Shown here piece by piece: positions 59,281 to 64,000 of a stretch of DNA of 64,000 nucleotides. This stretch comes from Carya illinoinensis. Taxonomy: Eukaryota > Streptophyta > Magnoliopsida > Fagales > Juglandaceae. The first letter of the stretch is position 1; the number at the start of each line of letters is the position of its first letter. A program made the translations under genes and the position numbers. The notes below the pieces were generated by a model. It was given only the letters and a program-made list of their open reading frames with translations, searched no databases and was not told the origin of the DNA. The DNA is taken from positions 28,976,001 to 29,040,000 of the forward strand of contig NC_056760.1 of assembly GCF_018687715.1 (NCBI RefSeq), given 5' to 3'.

Positions 59281-60545
59281 TGACCGGTGCAAAACTGCAA
59301 GTGCACAGTATCGTAGTTTTATAATAAAGTGATAAGAAGAGTATCGTCCTCAGGGATTGGTACCTTACTTTTCCCAAATACCAAAATTATACTAATCTTG
59401 ATTTTATCTAGAGGAATCACTAAGATTTTTGTAGTTGCAATTTAAACTAAAATCGACTCAAAGAGAAATACGTAAAGGAAATAAAACTGACGTTCGAAGA
59501 TCAAATTAATGGGAAAGAAAACTTCTAGGAAATCGATTTCACCTAATTCTTCACTATGCTTTACTCATCCAACTAATTTAATTTAATTCTTTTTGTTTAT
59601 TAGCAAATCTCTAATTCATCCAACAACCTCTTTCGATAGTCAATTGAAAATTATTCTTATTCATCAATTCACACAAGAATATGCAAATTAATAAAGCAAG
59701 AAAGCAATAAGACCAATGATTTAAATACTATATAGGTTCATACAAGTCTTTCGATCTCTATACTTACCTATGCTGAAATATTCAGGATCTACCCTATGAT
59801 TCCCTCTTTCGATAGCAAATCACAAGATTAAATATCATCTAATCAATGGCCAGTTAATTAGAAACAATAAAATCAGAATAAATCAAATAAACAAAGAGAG
59901 AATTGCCTTAAATTAGCATAGACAATCAAGCATAGTTCGGAACTAGGTTACATCGTTTTCCTAGAATAAATAAAATTTAGCTCATGCTAGAAATGGAATT
60001 CAACATAAACGAGTTCACCATAATTGTTCTAAGAATATTGAAAGAAAATAAACGCTAAAAAATACTCCTTGCAGCCGCAACTCGTCTTCAAATACTCAAA
60101 GAAAAGTTTCAATGCTTTTCTCTTGTCTGTGCTCGTGTATGATTCCAACGTATATGCAATATATGGAATTCCCTCTCCAAAACAGATGATTTGAATCCTT
60201 CTAGCTGTGTTTTTCTGTCCCAAAAAGTGTTCTCCGGTCAAAAGGTCCAGCCATAAAGTGAAAAATCACTTTTATATGGTGTGACGGCGGAAAACCCTCG
60301 ATCTGTCAAAATACGATGTTCGCTCGAGCGGGGTGTCGAGCGCACATCGAGCGTTCGACTCTGCCTGATTTCACTCGAGCGGCCAATGTCTCCGCTCGAG
60401 CGATCTTTGTTTTCCCGCAACCCGCTCGAGCTCACTGTCGAGCGGCAGTCGAGCGTTTGAATCTGCCTGAATTCGCTCGAGCGGCCAAAAGCCTCCACTC
60501 GAGCGATCTTGTAAAATCTGCAATACGAAATTTTGCAAGTCATCA
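59281..60545 (-). repeat. 3' LTR of the Athila-like element
   Basis: On the minus strand it starts TGATGACTTGC just after the polypurine tract and ends GTTTTGCACCGGTCA. 1,265 bp. The conserved stretch near its 3' end ('gataagaagagtatcgtcct' on the plus strand at about 59,330) is of a kind I know from many plant gypsy LTRs. The left flank is CCTCT; the partner target duplication is outside the window. Confidence 0.75.
60321..60512 (-). repeat. 102-bp GC-rich repeat with CGCTCGAGCG palindromes
   Basis: Two tandem units (60,321-60,422 and 60,423-60,512, the second slightly short), each with about four CTCGAGCG or GTCGAGCG words and the shared phrase 'ctgcctga'. GC content is far above the rest of the LTR. 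Confidence 0.85.
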
Positions 60546-60559
60546 AATACCCCCAAACT
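60546..60559 (-). other. Polypurine tract of the Athila-like element
   Basis: On the minus strand AGTTTGGGGGTATT precedes the LTR start TGATGA; upstream of it stands GTTTGAGGACAAACAAAG, a familiar arrangement at this place in gypsy elements. Confidence 0.8.
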
Positions 60560-62183
60560 TACAACTTTGTTTGTCCTCAAACAAAAAGAAAAACAAATGA
60601 TAATTTAGGCAATATTAACTCGACCCCAAAGAGAAATATTATCACTCACCAAGCTTTTATGAATTTAGATTTCATCACTAGTATCTTACTCTTTTAACAT
60701 CAAAGATAGCAAGAAAATCAATAAAAAATTTTGCAATTTGTCAAGTAAGAGTTAGGCGTTTACTTCAACCTAAAGCTAAGACCTTGAGTGTGTGTGTGAT
60801 ATAGTCAATTTAACCTCAAACCACCTGCAAACTCAGATAAAAGTAGAACAACCAAAATCAGAAGAATTCTCTTAAAACTTAACCCCATAAGTCCAATTTT
60901 CAGAAATCCTCTCCACTAATATAGTCAACACCAAAATCAGAGATCAAAAGGTCTTTAATAAGGTTGTAATGATAGGCCACAAGGTGAGGGTTAAGAAAGA
61001 ACTGGATATGGAAAATCAAAGCAAACTGGGAAAATACTTAGTGAAAAGAACACTAAAAGAGATACCCACATGATTCAAATCATAGCTCTTTCTTGGCAAT
61101 ATGCTCATACTTGTGGCATTATTGTTGCTGTAATCACTGAAGCAATACCAACAATTCCTTTAACAAAATCTGAGGTGATACATACTCCGCTTAACGACTT
61201 CTTTTTCTTTTCTTTCTTTTTTTCTTTTTTTTCAGTCACTTCCTTTCTTCTTCTTCTTCTTCTTTGATCAAACAGAGCAAACATAATTCGGTTCATCATG
61301 AAACAATTTTTCTCTTTTAAATGTACTCTCCACCAAAGTATTTTCTCAAACTATCAAAGGTAGATTCATTGTTTTTCAGGCTTAGAGCGGGCATGGTTTA
61401 TGTAGTTCAAAGAATAAATAAAGGCTTATGAAGGCTCAAGGGAGTTGACTATGGAAACACACCATGTAATGATGGCATGATATTTAGGACGGCTGGGAAA
61501 GCTTTTTGGTTATGCCAAAGAAATGCCTAGATCATTTCTCTAATATTTGGTCTCAACTAGGATTTCGCCTCAAGGACCCATCAACGGATTCTAGAGCAAA
61601 GCAAAATTGAACTTCCCTCTTTCAATTAATTCAACTTCTTCTCTTCATAAGCAAAATGGAATAAGAGAAAAATGATTATGTGCTCAATTATGTTCAAGGT
61701 CAAATATTTAAACCAAAGTACCCACAAAACTCCACTTGACATAAAAGAAATTTTTGAAAGTTTTTCTCAAAACCATCTTCAATCACAAATTTCAGAGTCA
61801 TAGAGAATTAAATCTTACTCCAATGCATGCTTGGTAAGAGAATCAAACAACCCATCAACAACCCAAGACTTAGAAAACAAGAGGATCAAATGACTATAGG
61901 AGTTTACACCCCCAAACTTAAACTAAACAATGTCTTCATTGTAATGCAAAAGTAAAAAGGATTGAAGAAATAAAAGGAACTTTCCTGGTTTCATGATGAA
62001 TCTTCCGTAGTTTAAAATTTTTTCAGCTCTTTATTCATGCTAAATAAATCTACATCAAAAACCAAATTATTAAAACTAAATAAATAAAGATAATAAAATA
62101 AATGAAAGAATGAAAGATAGATCTATGGGTTGCCTCCCATAAGCACTTGTTTTAAAGTCTACAGCCAGACTTTTCAATCATCA
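60560..62183 (-). other. Untranslated 3' region of the Athila-like element
   Basis: About 1.6 kb between pol stop and polypurine tract. Many Athila elements carry an extra (env-like) frame here; none is visible on either strand. A (CTT)n run lies at about 61,243-61,265 and a CT-rich tract just before it. Confidence 0.6.
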
Positions 62184-64000
62184 TCAATTAGGATCTCCAA
62201 GAGGAATAAATGCATAGTTCCTCTCCATTTGTTCTCCATAGTAGTGCTTCAATCTCTGACCATTAACTCTGAAAATATTCTCTGTCTTGTCCTTCAAATC
62301 TACTGCTCCAAAAGAGAAAATTTCATGAATTGTATAAGGACCTGTCCATCTTGATTTTAACTTTCCTGGGAAGAGTTTGAGTCGTGAATTGAAGAGTAAA
62401 ACTTGTTGTCCTGGTGCAAACTCTCGCCTAAGAATCTGTTTGTCATGCCACTTCTTCGTCCTTTCTTTATAGATCTTTGCATTTTCAATTGCATCATTCC
62501 AGAACTCTTCCGTCTCATTCAATTGAAGAAGTTGCTTTTCACCTGCTGCCTTCAAATCAAAGTTAAACTTTTTTACAGCCCAATAAGCTCTATGCTCTAA
62601 CTCCACAGGAAGATGACATGCCTTTCCAAACACTAATCGGTATGGAGACATCCCGATAGGTGTTTTAAAGCTGTACGGTATGCCCACAAAGCATCATCAA
62701 GCTTCTTCGCCCAATCCTTTCTATTGGTTTTGACCGTCTTTTCAAGGATGTTCTTGATTTTTCTATTTGAAATTTCAGCTTGGCCATTAGTTTGAGGATG
62801 GTAAGCAAGTGCTATCTTGTGCTTTACACCATATTTAGAAAGAAGATTATCAAACAACTTGTTGCAAAAGTGAGTTCCTTCATCACTAATAATAGCTCGT
62901 GGAGTGCCAAATCTTGTGAATATATTCTTGTGCAGAAATTTAAGCACTACCTTTGCATCATTTGTTGTTGTAGCAATTGCTTTCACCCATTTTAACACAT
63001 ACTCAACTGCTAATAAGATATAAGCAAAACCAAAAGAATGAGGAAAAGGCCCCATAAAATCTATTCCCCAAAGATCAAACAACTCAACTCCTAAGATACC
63101 TTTCAATGGTAACTCATGACGCCTTGAAATATTTCCCATACGTTGGCACCGGTCACAAGTTTTCACCAAAGTGTAACTATCACGAAAAATAGAAGGCCAA
63201 AAGAATCCACTTTGAAGTACCTTAGCTGCTGTACGGGTGGCTCCAAAGTGTCCTCCATATGATGATGAATGGCAATGATGGAGGATGTCTCGCATCTCTT
63301 CTTCTGGCACACATCTTCTAATGATTTGATTAGGGCATCTTTTGAACAACAAAGGCTCATCCCAAAGATAATAATTCACATCATGCAAAAACTTCTTACG
63401 TTGATGGTAAGTAAGATCAGGTGGTAAAACTTTACAAGCTAGGTAGTTAACAATATCAACATACCACGGAAGCTTGATCTCACATGCAAACAACTGCTCA
63501 TCAGGGAATGCCTCTTGGACCACTGAATCTGGTCTTTCTTCCTCTTGCTCTAACCGAGAGAGATGGTCAGCTACTAAATTTTCACTTCCTTTCTTGTCTC
63601 GAATCTCCAAATCAAATTCTTGAAGAAGTAGGATCCAACGAATTAGCCTAGGCTTAGCATCCTTCTTGCCAAACAAATAGCGAAGTGCTGCGTGATCAGT
63701 GAACACTATCACCTTTGTACCAATGAGGTAAAACCAAAATTTATCACAAGCAAACACCACAGCAAGCATCTCCTTCTCAGTTGTCGTATAATTCAACTGA
63801 GCTTCATTCAATGTCCGGCTTGCATAATAGATGGCTCTAAACAGCTTATCTCGCCTTTGCCCCAACACTGCTCCAATTGCAAAGTCACTTGCATCGCACA
63901 TAACTTCAAAAGGCTGACTCCAATCAGGAACAATCACAATTGGTGCTGAAATTAGTTTCTCCTTGAGTGCATTAAAGGCCTACAAACAAACAACATCAAA
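62184..64000 (-). pseudogene. Athila-like pol: RNase H and integrase, broken, partial
   Basis: From the window edge the frame has a stop at 63,980-63,982 (TAG, just before AFNALKEKL), then runs open to about 62,665. RNase [40 protein letters not shown]. Integrase: zinc motif ([20 protein letters not shown]), then the catalytic D in [11 protein letters not shown] in [11 protein letters not shown] and E in [15 protein letters not shown]. At about 62,662-62,668 one base is missing in a T/A run and the protein continues in another frame as [19 protein letters not shown] to a stop at 62,184-62,186, ending in the usual integrase tail ([20 protein letters not shown]). Two lesions in 1.8 kb mean it is inactive but not very old. 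Confidence 0.9.

Larger units (their letters stand above)
59281..64000 (-). mobile_element. Athila-like Ty3/gypsy element, 3' part, runs off the window
   Basis: In minus-strand order: RNase H and integrase coding (64,000-62,184), a 1.6-kb untranslated stretch, a polypurine tract, and the 3' LTR (60,545-59,281). The Athila assignment rests on the integrase sequence ([16 protein letters not shown]) and on the '...ACCGGTCA' LTR end. The 5' part with gag, protease and RT lies beyond the right edge. Confidence 0.85.

Noticed and set aside
59067..59377. Minus-strand Ser/Phe-rich frames across the (GAA)n run
   Set aside because: Microsatellite translation; spans the LTR boundary.
60316..60600. Frames across the CTCGAGCG repeats (both strands)
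   Set aside because: High GC and a 102-bp period (a multiple of three) keep frames open by chance; the sequence lies within the LTR.
1..64000. CRISPR arrays, operons, phage or bacterial defence systems
   Set aside because: Tandem repeats here lack unique spacers of constant length, and the genes, introns and elements are all of plant nuclear type.

Overview
The window is nuclear DNA from a woody eudicot. Nearly everything in it is transposable-element sequence, and the host-type genes are broken. Short elements that open like GGCCGCGTTT and carry CATCTCATCTCAT-type blocks (10540-10742, 23231-23437, 57730-57820) resemble, from memory, hAT-type MITEs that are very common in walnut, hickory and related Fagales. 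That taxonomic guess is tentative. There are no rRNA, tRNA, CRISPR or bacterial-style features.

Layout. 0.8-3.9 kb: a minus-strand solo LTR with a 45-bp tandem repeat. 6.4-8.8 kb: a plus-strand solo LTR with target duplication GTCAC. 10.3 kb: one clean terminal exon (minus) of an unrecognised membrane protein, with a MITE in the next intron. 11.5-14.5 kb: LTR-type remnants and a 0.41-kb tandem repeat. 15.1-16.3 and 22.3-23.8 kb: two arrangements of one non-coding repeat unit. 16.3-20.4 kb: a decayed element encoding a 'putative gypsy type transposon' protein. 20.5-22.3 kb: an LTR-like block with a TATA box. 23,784-35,680: a complete-ended 11.9-kb CACTA (En/Spm) element with TCA target duplication, broken TNPD-like and TNPA-like genes, palindromic ACGTTCGAACGT arrays and an extra minus-strand gene.

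35.7-36.6 kb: the end of another gypsy element. 36.9-39.4 kb: a 5'-truncated LINE with a long open RT/RNase H frame. 39.9-41.1 kb: a fragment pseudogene of a chloroplast-type quinone oxidoreductase with a duplicated first exon. 44,334-53,742: a complete, very young Tekay/Del-like chromovirus (two 2.15-kb LTRs, TSD TTTGT, PBS, PPT, gag, pol with chromodomain) that carries a 98-base intron-like spacer between gag and pol and one internal stop in pol. It lies only 269 bp upstream of the start codon of a receptor-like LRR protein gene (54.0-57.1 kb), itself broken by two stops and a frameshift. 58.3-58.8 kb: a CACTA-like end with 100-bp tandem repeats. 59.3-64.0 kb: the 3' LTR and decayed pol of an Athila-like gypsy element on the minus strand that runs off the window.

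The elements are mostly dead individually but keep good structural ends, so the order of events can partly be read: repeat-unit duplication, then CACTA and MITE insertion into one copy, and a recent chromovirus insertion next to the LRR gene. The most unusual points are the gag-pol intron-like spacer, the paralogous empty site for the CACTA element, and the extra gene lodged inside its subterminal repeat array.
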